Below are positions 53,901 to 64,000 of a DNA stretch of 64,000 nt, piece by piece. Numbering within the stretch: the first letter of the stretch is position 1; every line of letters starts with the position of its first letter. This DNA is from Bolinopsis microptera. Taxonomy: Eukaryota; Ctenophora; Tentaculata; Lobata; Bolinopsidae. The stretch is from the NCBI RefSeq assembly GCF_026151205.1, contig NC_087073.1, positions 21,726,270 to 21,790,269 on the forward strand, written 5' to 3'. The translations under genes and the position numbers were made by a program. The notes below the pieces were generated by a model. That model was not told where the DNA came from and ran no database searches. It worked only from the letters and a program-made list of their open reading frames with translations.

Positions 53901-56900
53901 TTTGTTTACTGAAACCCTACTTGTACAGTAGTGGGGGTCCTATTATTGCAGTTCAGGTACTTTGTTTACTGAAACCCTACTTGTACAGTAGCGGGGGTCC
54001 TATTATTGCAGTTCAGGTACTTTGTTTACTGAAACCCTACTTGTACAGTAGCGGGGGTCCTATTATTGCAGTTCAGGTACTTTGTTTACTGAAACCCTAC
54101 TTGTACAGTAGTGGGGGTCCTATTATTGCAGTTCAGGTACTTTGTTTACTGAAACCCTACTTGTACAGTAGCGGGGGTCCTATTATTGCAGTTCAGGTAC
54201 TTTGTTTACTGAAACCCTACTTGTACAGTAGCGGGGGGTCCTATTATTGCAGTTCAGGTACTTTGTTTACTGAAACCCTACTTGTACAGTAGCGGGGGTC
54301 CTATTATTGCAGTTCAGGTACTTTGTTTACTGAAACCCTACTTGTACAGTAGCGGGGGTCCTATTATTGCAGTTCAGGTACTTTGTTTACTGAAACCCAA
54401 CTTGTACAGTAGCGGGGGTCCTATTATTGCAGTTCAGGTACTTTGTTTACTGAAACCCTACTTGTACAGTAGTGGGGGTCCTATTATTGCAGTTCAGGTA
54501 CTTTGTTTACTGAAACCCAACTTGTACAGTAGCGGGGGTCCTATTATTGCAGTTCAGGTACTTTGTTTACTGAAACCCTACTTGTACAGTAGCGGGGGTC
54601 CTATTATTGCAGTTCAGGTACTTTGTTTACTGAAACCCTACTTGTACAGTAGTGGGGGTCCTATTATTGCAGTTCAGGTACTTTGTTTACTGAAACCCTA
54701 CTTGTACAGTAGTGGGGGTCCTATTATTGCAGTTCAGGTACTTTGTTTATTGAAACCCTACTTGTACAGTAGCAGGGGTCCTATTATTGCAGTTCAGGTA
54801 CTTTGTTTACTGAAACCCAACTTGTACAGTATAGTGGGGGTCCTATTATTGCAGTTCAGGTACTTTGTTTACTGAAACCCAACTTGTACAGTAGCGGGGG
54901 TCCTATTATTGCAGTTCAGGTACTTTGTTTACTGAAACCCTACTTGTACAGTAGCGGGGGGTCCTATTATTGCAGTTCAGGTACTTTGTTTACTGAAACC
55001 CTACTTGTACAGTAGTGGGGGTCCTATTATTGCAGTTCAGGTACTTTGTTTACTGAAACCCTACTTGTACAGTAGCGGGGGTCCTATTATTGCAGTTCAG
55101 GTACTTTGTTTACTGAAACCCAACTTGTACAGTATAGTGGGGGTCCTATTATTGCAGTTCAGGTACTTTGTTTACTGAAACCCAACTTGTACAGTATAGT
55201 GGGGGTCCTATTATTGCAGTTCAGGTACTTTGTTTACTGAAACCCAACTTGTACAGTAGCGGGGGTCCTATTATTGCAGTTCAGGTACTTTGTTTACTGA
55301 AACCCTACTTGTACAGTAGTGGGGGTCCTATTATTGCAGTTCAGGTACTTTGTTTACTGAAACCCTACTTGTACAGTAGTGGGGGTCCTATTATTGCAGT
55401 TCAGGTACTTTGTTTACTGAAACCCAACTTGTACAGTAGCGGGGGTCCTATTATTGCAGTTCAGGTACTTTGTTTACTGAAACCCAACTTGTACAGTAGC
55501 GGGGGTCCTATTATTGCAGTTCAGGTACTTTGTTTACTGAAACCCAACTTGTACAGTATAGTGGGGTCCTATTATTGCAGTTCAGGTACTTTGTTTACTG
55601 AAACCCAACTTGTACAGTAGTGGGGGTCCTATTATTGCAGTTCAGGTACTTTGTTTACTGAAACCCTACTTGTACAGTAGCGGGGGTCCTATTATTGCAG
55701 TTCAGGTACTTTGTTTACTGAAACCCTACTTGTACAGTAGTGGGGGTCCTATTATTGCAGTTCAGGTACTTTGTTTATTGAAACCCTACTTGTACAGTAG
55801 CGGGGGTCCTATTATTGCAGTTCAGGTACTTTGTTTACTGAAACCCTACTTGTACAGTAGTGGGGGTCCTATTATTGCAGTTCAGGTACTTTGTTTACTG
55901 AAACCCTACTTGTACAGTAGCGGGGGTCCTATTATTGCAGTTCAGGTACTTTGTTTACTGAAACCCAACTTGTACAGTAGTGGGGGTCCTATTATTGCAG
56001 TTCAGGTACTTTGTTTACTGAAACCCTACTTGTACAGTAGCGGGGGTCCTATTATTGCAGTTCAGGTACTTTGTTTACTGAAACCCAACTTGTACAGTAG
56101 TGGGGGTCCTATTATTGCAGTTCAGGTACTTTGTTTACTGAAACCCTACTTGTACAGTAGCGGGGGGTCCTATTATTGCAGTTCAGGCACTTTGTTTACT
56201 GAAACCCAACTTGTACAGTAGAAGGGGTCCTATTATTGCAGTTCAGGTACTTTGTTTACTTAACTGAAACCCTACTTGTACAGTATAGTCATATAGTGGG
56301 GGTCCTATTATTGCAGTTCAGGTACTTTGTTTACTGAAACCCAACTTGTACAGTAGCGGGGGTCCTATTATTGCAGTTCAGGTACTTTGTTTACTGAAAC
56401 CCAACTTGTACAGTAGTGGGGGTCCTATTATTGCAGTTCAGGTACTTTGTTTACTGAAACCCTACTTGTACAGTAGCGGGGGTCCTATTATTGCAGTTCA
56501 GGTACTTTGTTTACTGAAACCCAACTTGTACAGTAGTGGGGGTCCTATTATTGCAGTTCAGGTACTTTGTTTACTGAAACCCAACTTGTACAGTAGTGGG
56601 GGTCCTATTATTGCAGTTCAGGCACTTTGTTTACTGAAACCCAACTTGTACAGTAGAAGGGGTCCTATTATTGCAGTTCAGGTACTTTGTTTACTTAACT
56701 GAAACCCTACTTGTACAGTATAGTCATATAGTGGGGGTCCTATTATTGCAGTTCAGGCACACGGGTCACGGGTGCTAAATATCAAATACAGGTGCTAAAT
56801 ATCAAATAAATAATCATATAGTGAAGAAAAATGTGATAAGTGATAATGCAGCGACTTTCAATAGCATCCAGTGGCCACCGATATCATCGATATCAGTGGC

Positions 56901-59900
56901 CACTGGACAAAAGAGGGTGAATCTTGGCAAATGAGTAAGTGTAACTCGTCAAGCAGGAACATAATCCCTCAACAGATTGAAATTGAGGCACTTTATTCAC
57001 GATTAGATATATTTAATTCCAGTTATAGTTAGATGATATTATAGTTTGCAGGAATTTTAGCTTTTACACACATAACAATGTTGGAATGTTGTTTCAATAT
57101 TGGACATTATACTCACGACCATCTCAACTAACCCTAATCTTCCTCCCATTTAATTGCAAACTTTTCTATGAGGATAATTCTATAAGTTTATAACTTGAAT
57201 TGTTAGGAAGCTCAGTGTAAGACATTAATCTTGTAAGTTATTAGTTGTGTTTAACTCAACAATCTCGTAATATTACGCGTAATTTATCCTGAGAGTGCCT
57301 TAAAAGCTACAAATATGATGAATTGTTCAGCCTAATTGCGGTGTTTTTTGTCTCCAAATTTGCCGCACTTTAAAAAAAATAAGGCAAGAGCGAAATCGCA
57401 CTATTTGCAAAATATTACCGCAGTGCAACCATGGTCAGCACATGAATTACAAGTGGCTAAAACGAATAGAAGATAATATGTAATAGGAGGTAAAAAGACA
57501 TAGCTGTAAGTTATTTTGCAATGAAATACTATCAAACTTGAATATTTAGATTTGCAGTGAGACTAATGTAGAAAACCTAATCCCTATTACCTTAGTTAAT
57601 TATGCCCTGTAGTTGTTAACATGGCGTGAATTTCTCTATATATCAGGTGATTTCTCTTTACCAGACCCAAAATGACGTGTCGGGATTATTAATACGGTAA
57701 TACAGGTAATAAAGATAATAAAGATAATATGTTTAGATCCCAAAGTGGTGTAAAAAACGCAAAATAAATTAATGTGATTTTTGATTTAACAAACATTTAA
57801 CGTGCGGCGGATAAATAAACTAGCAGTAGTATACTGTAGTATATACAGTATACACTATACAGTATATGCGCTTAGTCAATAAAGGCACCGTGATTGTTAT
57901 AAAAAGGAGATGATGAAGCAAGTATTCAGGAACATATGCATGACACAAAGAAGAATGGTCGGTGGGCATTGGGACATAAATATTATATGTGTATATATAC
58001 ACTATAAAGTCAGTATTTAAGAATTTGTACAACAACTTTTCATTTATTGACCCAATTGTAGGCGACGAAAATAATTATCGAATTATTTTTCTTATAAGTT
58101 TAACAAATAGCTTTTAGTTATACATGATAAATCTCATGATGCAAATTCAGCAGGAGAAATTATAAAACAAGCTACAAATTTATAGAGTACGGAAGTAGGT
58201 CCACTGCGTAACTCAAAGCAAAACAACAAAGCTTCACCAATAGTAAACTTGTTGCAGTGTAGTGTTCTAAACTTCTAAAGAAGTAGGCACACAGCTCCAC
58301 TGTCTAAACATTGGTGTATTGTTTAGATTATTCGACATATAGAGCCTGTTAGTGTTATATTAGTGATTAGAGTTATTTATTGTTTACATAATCCGTCACA
58401 CCATGTCTAAATAAATAAGCAATCAGGTCTAACTGACGTGATTAGTAACTGAATCAGTACAAACAAGGGTAATCCCAAACTAACCAGTAACTAAACCTCG
58501 TAGTCAGGGGTGTAGGAAGAGGGGGGGGGGGGTGAACAGAGGGGGAGGGCGTAGTCCCTGATAACCATATGATATACCCATCGATAGTCTATAACACAAA
58601 TCACCTATTATAACCACAGTATATACAGAAGTTAGCGCGAAAATCATTCTTGCAGAATGAGTACACCTATTCTCCTCCTCAATCTTATTTTACTACCTAA
58701 CCACACTGATAACAGGAAAATATGGCAGGTTGGGAAGGAGTACCGTTATCCAGATTTTGTGATAATGCGCAGTAAACTGGAATAATGCAGGTTGCAGAAT
58801 GAGTATACGGGAGTAAACCAGGAATATTGCAGCTGAAGAACTGCTACACACGCACGAACTACACGGGCGACTAACAAACAGGAATATTATGCACGCGTAT
58901 GACAGAAAGAGTACGGGAGTAACAGTAATATATTGCAGGTATAGAGAATTGAGTTACTAGGAGTAACCATATAAACTAGAATATTGCAGTTGTTGCAGAT
59001 GAGACATAACGGAGTCAACATAGAATAGTGCAGGTAGTAGAATGAGCTACAGGAGTAACAGGCCGATTTGCAAAGGTTGAGAAATGAGTACGGGAGTAAC
59101 CGGAATAATTTGCAAAATTTGCCAGGATTGGGAATACGTACGGAGCGAGAAATCGGAGGAAAATAGCAGCGCTAGAGAATGACTACAGGAGTAACCAGGC
59201 ATATTGCAGGTTTGAGAATGAGTATCTGGAGTACAGGAAATAATTGTCAGGTTGGAGTGATTATGATACGCGAGTAACAGGAATCATTGCAGTTTGACGA
59301 AGGAGTACTGATCCTTTCGGAAGTAACCACAGGCATATATTGCCAGGCTTTGATGAGAATATTGAGTAAGTACTGTCCGACCTAGTAACAGAATATTGCT
59401 ATGGCTGCAGAATGAGTAGTGGGATTAAAACAGAAATTGCACGGTTGAGAATAGTACAGAGGAGCTAACAGGAAATATTGACAAGGTTTGACGCAATGAG
59501 TCATACGTACGCGCGTACACCCAGAATTTCGCAGGTGAAATAGAGTCGACCAACCGAAGAGTACGTCGAGTAACTCTCAGGAATAATACTTTGCAGGTTG
59601 AGACATGATTACCGTACTAACTGCGAGTTAACTAGGATATATTGCACCGGTGTAAGAAATGAAGTACAGGAGTAACAGGAAAAAAAGATGGTAGTTGAAA
59701 TGAGTACCGGGAGTAACAGGAATATTGCAGTTGAGAATGAGGTTCGGAGTAACAGGAAGATTGCGGTTTGGGAAAGAGTCGGGGGAACAGAATATTGCAG
59801 GGGAGAATGATACGGAGTAACAAAAATTGCAGGTTTAAAGAGTAGGGGGTAAAGAATATTGCAGGTTGAGAATGATAGGGGGTAACAGGAATATTCAGTT

Positions 59901-62900
59901 GAGAAGGGTAGGAAAACAGAATATTGCAGGTTGGGAAAGAGTACGGAGTAACAAGAAATGCAGGGAATGAGTAAGTAAACAGGGAAAATTTCAGGGAAAT
60001 GAGTACGGAGTAACAGAAATTGCAGGTTTTAGAATGAAGGAGTAACAGGGAAAATTGCAGGGTTTAGAATGGTACGGGAACGAATATGCAGGTTAGAAAA
60101 GATACGGGGGGTAACGGGAAATTTTCAGGGAAAAAGAAGGGGGGTAACAGGAATATTGCAGGTTGAGAATGGGTAGGGAACAGAATATGCAAAGGGTTTA
60201 AAGAGTTCGGAGTAACAAAATTGCAGGGGAGAAAAGTAGGGAGTAACAGGAAAATTTCAGGTTGGAAAGGACGGGGGAAAAAAGAATATTTAGTTGAAAT
60301 GAGTAGGGGTAACAGGGAAAATGCAGGAGAAATGGCGGAGTAACAGGAAATGCAGGTTGGAATGATACGGAGTAAAAGAAAATTGCGGTTTAGAATGGAG
60401 GGGGGTAAAAGGAAAATTGCAGGTTAGAATGAGTACGGGGGGGAACAGGGAAAATGCAGGGTTTAGAATGAGGAGGGGAAACAAATATTTCGGTTGGAAA
60501 GGTGGGAGTAACAGAAAATTTCAGGTTTGGGAAGATAAAAGGGGGGGAACGAATATTGCAGGTTAGAATGAGAGGGAAAAAAGGGAAATTGCAAGGGTTT
60601 AAATAAGGGGAGTAAAAAATATTGCAGGGTTTAGAATGAGACGGAGTAACAGGAAAAATTGCAGGGTTTAAAAATGATACGGGGGTAACAGGAAATTGCA
60701 GGTTGAGAATGATAGGGGTAACAGGAAATTGCAGGTTGAAATGAGTAGGGATAACAGGAAAAATTGCAGGTTAGAAGGGTAAGGGGGGTAACAGGGAAAT
60801 TGCAGGTTTTAATGAGTACGGGGGTAACAGGAAAATTGCGGTGAGAAAGAGTAGGGGGGAAAAGGAAAAATTTCAGGTTGAGATGAGAGGGGTAACAGGA
60901 ATATGCAGGTTTAAATGAGTACGGGATAAAAAAGGGAAATTTCAGGGTTTAAATGAGTCGGGATAACAGAATATTGCAGGTTAGAATGATACGATAACAG
61001 GAATATTCAGTTGAAAGAGTAGGGAGAACAGGGAAATTTCAGGTTGGAAGGAAGGGGGGTAACAGGGAAAATTTCAGGGTTAGTAAAGGAAAAAAAAAAA
61101 AGGGTTAGAAGAAGGAGTAACGGGAAAAATTGCAGGTTTGAAAGAGTACGGGGGAACAGGGGAAAATTTCAGGGGATGAGTAAAAAAGAAAATTTCAGGT
61201 TGAGAAAAGATTTTGGGAGAAAGGAAAATTGCAGGTTAAAAGAGTACGGGAGTAACAGGGAATATTGCAGTTGAGAATGATGGGGGGGGAACAGGAAATT
61301 ATTAAAAGGTTGGGGGAACAGGGAAATTGAGGTTGGAAAGAACGGGGAACAGAATATTGCAGGTTGAGAATGATGGGATAACAGGAATATTGCAGGTTGA
61401 AATGAATACGGATAACAGGGGAAAATTGCAGGTTGAGAATGATAGGGATAACGGAAAAATTTCAGGTTTAGAATGAACGGAGAACAGAAAATTTCAGTTG
61501 AAATATAGGGGGTAACCCGGGAAAAAGCCGGTTGAGAAAGGGTGGGAGTAAAAGGAATATTGCAGGTTTGGGAAAGAACGGGGTAACAGAATATTGCAGG
61601 TTTTGGAAAGAGTAAAGGATAAAGAAATATTCAGGTGAGAATGAGTAGGGAGTAACAGAATATGCAGTTGAGAATGAGTACGGAAAACAGGGAAAAAGCA
61701 GGTTAAAGATACGGGAGTAACAGGAATATTGCGGGTTGAGAAGGGTACGGGAGTAACAAGAAATTGCAGGGAGAAAGTTGGGGGAAACCCAAATATTGCA
61801 GGGTTTTTGAAGGGAGGTTTAAAAAATTGCAGGTTTGGGAAAGAGAAAAGGAGTAACAGAAATTCAGGTTGAAATGAGAGGGGGGTAACAGAATATTTCA
61901 GGTTGAGAANNNNNNNNNNNNNNNNNNNNNNNNNNNNNNNNNNNNNNNNNNNNNNNNNNNNNNNNNNNNNNNNNNNNNNNNNNNNNNNNNNNNNNNNNNN
62001 NNNNNNNNNTTACATGCAAAGAGCATACAAGTTCTGTTGCTGAAGAATGCGGGGATAGGTCATGTTGATGATACGTCTTAGATGTTTGCGTTGACACACA
62101 TCAACTATACTTGATAATGTTCTGTGGAGTGCCCAGCTGTTACAGTTGTACAAAAAACAGGGGTAACAAAATGCTTCATACAGCTTGATTTTTACAGGAA
62201 GAGAAATGCGGGATTTCTCTGCCCATACCTTGCTGTATTTCTCAAAGGCAACGTAAGCAAGATGCATCGGCGAGAGATATCAGCCTTACTGCAGAGCTTG
62301 GATCCAAGAGAAATAGTGTTTGCGCCAGGGCTCTCTGTTCTTCACGGGTTCACCCTTGGCGTCTACCCTCGTCCTTATCTGCAATGTAGAGTGGACATGT
62401 TCTGTTTTGTCCTCGTTCACAAACAGGTTCCATTCTTCAAGGATCTCCTTACATATGGCAGCATTTCTTTAAGAGTTTCCTCATCCTCATCTGCAAAATT
62501 GCCATCGTCGGCGTATTCCCATTCAATAGGCATGAGGGTCTCGGGGTTGAACGGTGGGTTAGGCCGAATGGTAATCACTACTGCACGGAAGTGATACAAA
62601 GCTCCAGCAAAGTACAGTGTGAAGAATGCACCAGATGCAGCATCACCTTGAAACGAACCCTCGGATGTTTCAAACTCTAAGGAAATGGTGTTGTTGATTT
62701 TTATTCTCAATTTGGTGTTGGAGAGCAAGTATCTCGCCAAACGAATGTCATCCTCACAACAATCAGCACCAGCCAAAAGTTCCAGGATAAACTGATCTCT
62801 TTATGGTATCGAAGGCCGAGCTCATGTCGATTCCCATCTTGTGGAACTCCCATCTCTTCTCTTTCACAACAGAATTAGGATATAATTAATGCTCATAATT

Positions 62901-63753
62901 ACAGGATTAAGATATAATTAATGCTCATATTACAGGATTAGGATATAATTAATGCTCATAATTACAGGATTAGGATATAATTAATGCTCATAATTACAGC
63001 TACTAACTACTTCTCAGTAACTACAGCAAGACACGCCCGATACCTGACAACACTACTAAACATCACGTTGGACCGGTACAATTGGAGGAGGTTATTAACA
63101 TATTTGACATGGTGAGACTGCTGCAGTACGACCCTAACTGCGTGATTCAAAGCGAGTTACCTCTTCCAATGGAACAGATGGGACAGGTACTGGTTACTTT
63201 TAGTTACTTTTAGTTACTTTTAGTTACTTTTAGTTACTTTTAGTTACTTTTAGTTACTTTTAGTTACTTTTAGTTACTTTTAGTTACTTTTAGTTACTTT
63301 TAGTTACTTTTAGTTACTTTTAGTTACTTTTGGTTACTTTTAGTTACTTTTAGTTACTTTTAGTTACTTTTAAGCTTCAACTCGGAAACATCGGTTCCTA
63401 CCATACCCATATTTGATATTTGTCTCCGATTATTAACTGGCAAAAATCTGTACTATAAATATTATAAATTTTAGCATAAAGTGCTCTAAAAGTGTATTGG
63501 TCAATAATAATAATGAAAAGGTTAATTTTATTCAATTTCAAAGCAGCGAATTTTACGATTTGTCTGTTTGCTGCACTGCAACCTTAAACTGTTGAAAACC
63601 ATGTAATTTTGATTAAGAGTTTTATTAGGGTGTTACCATTATGAAATAATGTAACAACACGTTTCAGAATCACGGAGTTGTTGTCTACCAAACTATGATA
63701 CCGGAGGAAATACCTCTACCAGCAGCTATTGACATAGACCTTTACGGAGACAG
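47914..63753 (+). CDS. GLB1: GH35 beta-galactosidase (lysosomal/secreted type), partial; catalytic exons not seen
   Basis: A glycoside hydrolase family 35 enzyme, removing terminal beta-galactose from glycans and glycolipids in lysosomes or outside the cell. The exons seen are 47914-48021, 48393-48526, 53156-53350, 53782-53896, 63018-63186 and 63668-63753; all tested junctions keep phase. Exon 1 encodes a signal peptide (LLALVILSVLYS) and FTIDYQ. Exon 2 has GEMHYFRIPAHYWEDRLLKL. Exon 3 has IVRPGPF and TEWDYGGFPAWLL. Exon 4 ends YSSGGPIIAVQ, directly before the expected VENEYG with the acid/base glutamate. The later exons encode ELPLPMEQMGQ and NHGVVVYQTMIPEE, typical of the region after the barrel. 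The acid/base and nucleophile exons should lie between 56.8 and 63.0 kb but are absent, probably in the N gap. The gene continues past the right edge. Confidence 0.92.
48128..48375 (+). repeat. 41-bp minisatellite, GLB1 intron 1, shared with SLC6 intron 12
   Basis: About 6 units (one shortened) containing CCAATCAGAACACAGTATT and CACCACGTGAC. It ends about 18 bp before the exon 2 acceptor (CCCCAG at 48387-48392). Confidence 0.94.
48548..50140. repeat. 27-bp minisatellite, GLB1 intron 2
   Basis: About 59 units containing CACACAAACAGGCTACTCAC and ATCAAGT or ACCAAGT. It starts about 20 bp after the exon 2 donor. Three-base periodicity keeps frames of over 500 codons open; these are artefacts. 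Confidence 0.97.
50275..51495. repeat. 20-bp minisatellite, GLB1 intron 2
   Basis: About 61 units of AAATGTAACAAGTGTGTGGG, with AAATTTAACA, AGTATGTGGG and AGTGTGCGGG variants. The unit length is strictly 20 bp over the whole array. Confidence 0.97.
52221..52764 (+). pseudogene. non-LTR retrotransposon reverse transcriptase, C-terminal fragment
   Basis: The frame reads LAEIAFKKFKKVW, then VLIYNSNSW, TPHRRHLKSILNIKWPK and KALYEMCKVEKLSKRI, typical of the region after the polymerase domain in LINE-type ORF2 proteins. A frame shift follows. A second piece (DLSSTNLHIDNLHELNKI, AACNRCWENLF) matches the extreme C-terminus and stops at 52764. No catalytic motifs are included. It is a 5'-truncated, decayed insertion in GLB1 intron 2. 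Confidence 0.8.
53351..53781 (+). other. GLB1 intron 3 with a possible hAT-type end
   Basis: CAGTGGCGTAACATTGCCTG followed by a C run at about 53397-53434 resembles the terminus of hAT-type elements. No partner end was found. Confidence 0.3.
53858..56757 (+). repeat. 60-bp array duplicating GLB1 exon 4 end and its 5' splice site
   Basis: About 48 units. Each contains 39 coding bases of exon 4 (encoding LKPYLYSSGGPII and AVQ), the donor CAG/GTACTT and a few intron bases (TGTTTA). The unit is 20 codons long and mostly open, so read-through would add LKPYLYSSGGPIIAVQVLCL per unit. Most variation is AGC/AGT (silent), TAC/AAC, and small indels such as AGTATAGTGG that break the frame. The last unit has lost the donor (CAGGCACAC). 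Confidence 0.97.
56758..58690. other. intronic unique sequence, no GH35 exon found
   Basis: I looked for an exon starting at or near VENEYG and saw none. A near-perfect palindrome with TCCAGTGGCCAC and GATATC arms lies at about 56867-56907. A G run with CAGGGGTGTAGGAAG at about 58506-58535 could be a hAT-type end. Confidence 0.4.
58700..61909. repeat. degenerate 36-37-bp array, probably low-quality sequence
   Basis: Units resemble GAATGAGTACGGGAGTAACA + GGAATATTGCAGGTTGA. Quality of repetition decays strongly toward the right, with random single-base gains and losses, and the array runs directly into the N block. This looks like uncorrected sequence more than natural divergence. Confidence 0.8.
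61910..62009. other. assembly gap (100 N)
   Basis: A block of exactly 100 N, the usual placeholder for a gap of unknown size. The missing beta-galactosidase catalytic exons most likely fall in this gap. Confidence 0.98.
62010..62870 (-). pseudogene. non-LTR retrotransposon reverse transcriptase, palm and C-terminal part
   Basis: On the minus strand, reading from about 62860: motif A region GIDMSSAFDTIKR, then after a frame change SEGSFQGDAASGAFF (motif B) and EWEYADDGNFADEDEETL (catalytic YADD, motif C). After another break comes KLYEAFCYPCFLYNCNSW and RKHLRRIINMTYPRIL. The order matches LINE-type ORF2. At least two frame shifts make it non-functional. It is related to the fragment at 52221-52764 and is cut off by the gap. 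Confidence 0.88.
62873..62998. repeat. short array, four units of about 34 bp
   Basis: AGGATATAATTAATGCTCAT + AATTACAGGATT, four copies with one single-base deletion. It lies immediately upstream of the acceptor of the exon at 63018. Confidence 0.9.
63187..63371. repeat. 10-bp minisatellite TTTTAGTTAC
   Basis: About 18 units. It starts within 5 bp of the donor of the exon at 63018-63186 (CAG/GTACTGGTTACTTTTAG). Confidence 0.96.
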
Positions 63754-64000
63754 GTACATACCAAGAGGCAGGCAATGGGAACTCGCCAGCCCACGGCAAC
63801 ATTTAATATATTGACAAAACCCCGTAACATAACAAGAGATGAGATCTGGCAATATTACACCTCAGATAAATGAAAAGTAATGATAAAGTATTATATTTAG
63901 TTATAACTAAACACTTGCAAATATAAAATATAATATAAAATATAATATAAAATAGAATATAATCTACTATGACCTATAAGAACAGCGGAGAATTAAAACG

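Noticed and set aside
56866-56907. Palindrome with TGGCCA and GATATC
   Set aside because: Short (about 19-bp arms) and single; nothing ties it to a function.

Overview
This is animal (metazoan) nuclear DNA, most likely from a marine invertebrate. It carries spliced genes with canonical GT-AG introns, a G-alpha-q C-terminal exon, an SLC6-type transporter and a family-35 beta-galactosidase. It also has Tc1/mariner-like and Harbinger-like elements and non-LTR reverse transcriptase fragments. No rRNA, tRNA or CRISPR array was found. The species cannot be named from the sequence; a non-bilaterian or other marine invertebrate is a guess.

Layout. (a) 1-3.8 kb: the last intron, last exon (1966-2168, +) and 3' region of a G-alpha-q gene; the intron holds a 31-bp minisatellite and a 767-bp TA-flanked MITE. 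(b) 3.8-8.0 kb: a 16-bp minisatellite. (c) 8.0-17 kb: gene-poor DNA with several inverted-repeat elements, a Harbinger-like MITE, a roughly 570-bp direct duplication, four copies of a small structured motif, and two weak gene candidates. (d) 17.05-21.53 kb: a 27-bp minisatellite. (e) 22.2-25.35 kb: two inverted-repeat elements whose terminal repeats have expanded into minisatellites. (f) 30.63-46.73 kb, minus strand: a complete 15-exon SLC6-family transporter gene (654 codons by my joining). (g) From 47.91 kb to beyond the right edge, plus strand: a divergently transcribed GH35 beta-galactosidase gene. Six exons are seen; the exons carrying the catalytic glutamates are not, and there is a 100-N assembly gap at 61910-62009.

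The dominant property is tandem repetition. By rough addition about half of the window is minisatellite, with more than 20 arrays whose units run from 10 to 66 bp. In the two well-defined genes the arrays are not placed at random. One array contains the transporter start codon (12 x 66 bp), one contains the 3' splice site of exon 14 (5 x 62 bp), one contains the stop codon (about 125 x 32 bp), and one contains the last 39 coding bases and the 5' splice site of beta-galactosidase exon 4 (about 48 x 60 bp). Several others begin within 5-25 bp of a splice site. This exon-boundary-anchored minisatellite expansion is the most unusual signal here. The roughly 1.2-kb divergent promoter between the two genes is itself almost entirely two minisatellites.

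The very long open frames that run through the arrays are repeat artefacts and are not annotated as genes.
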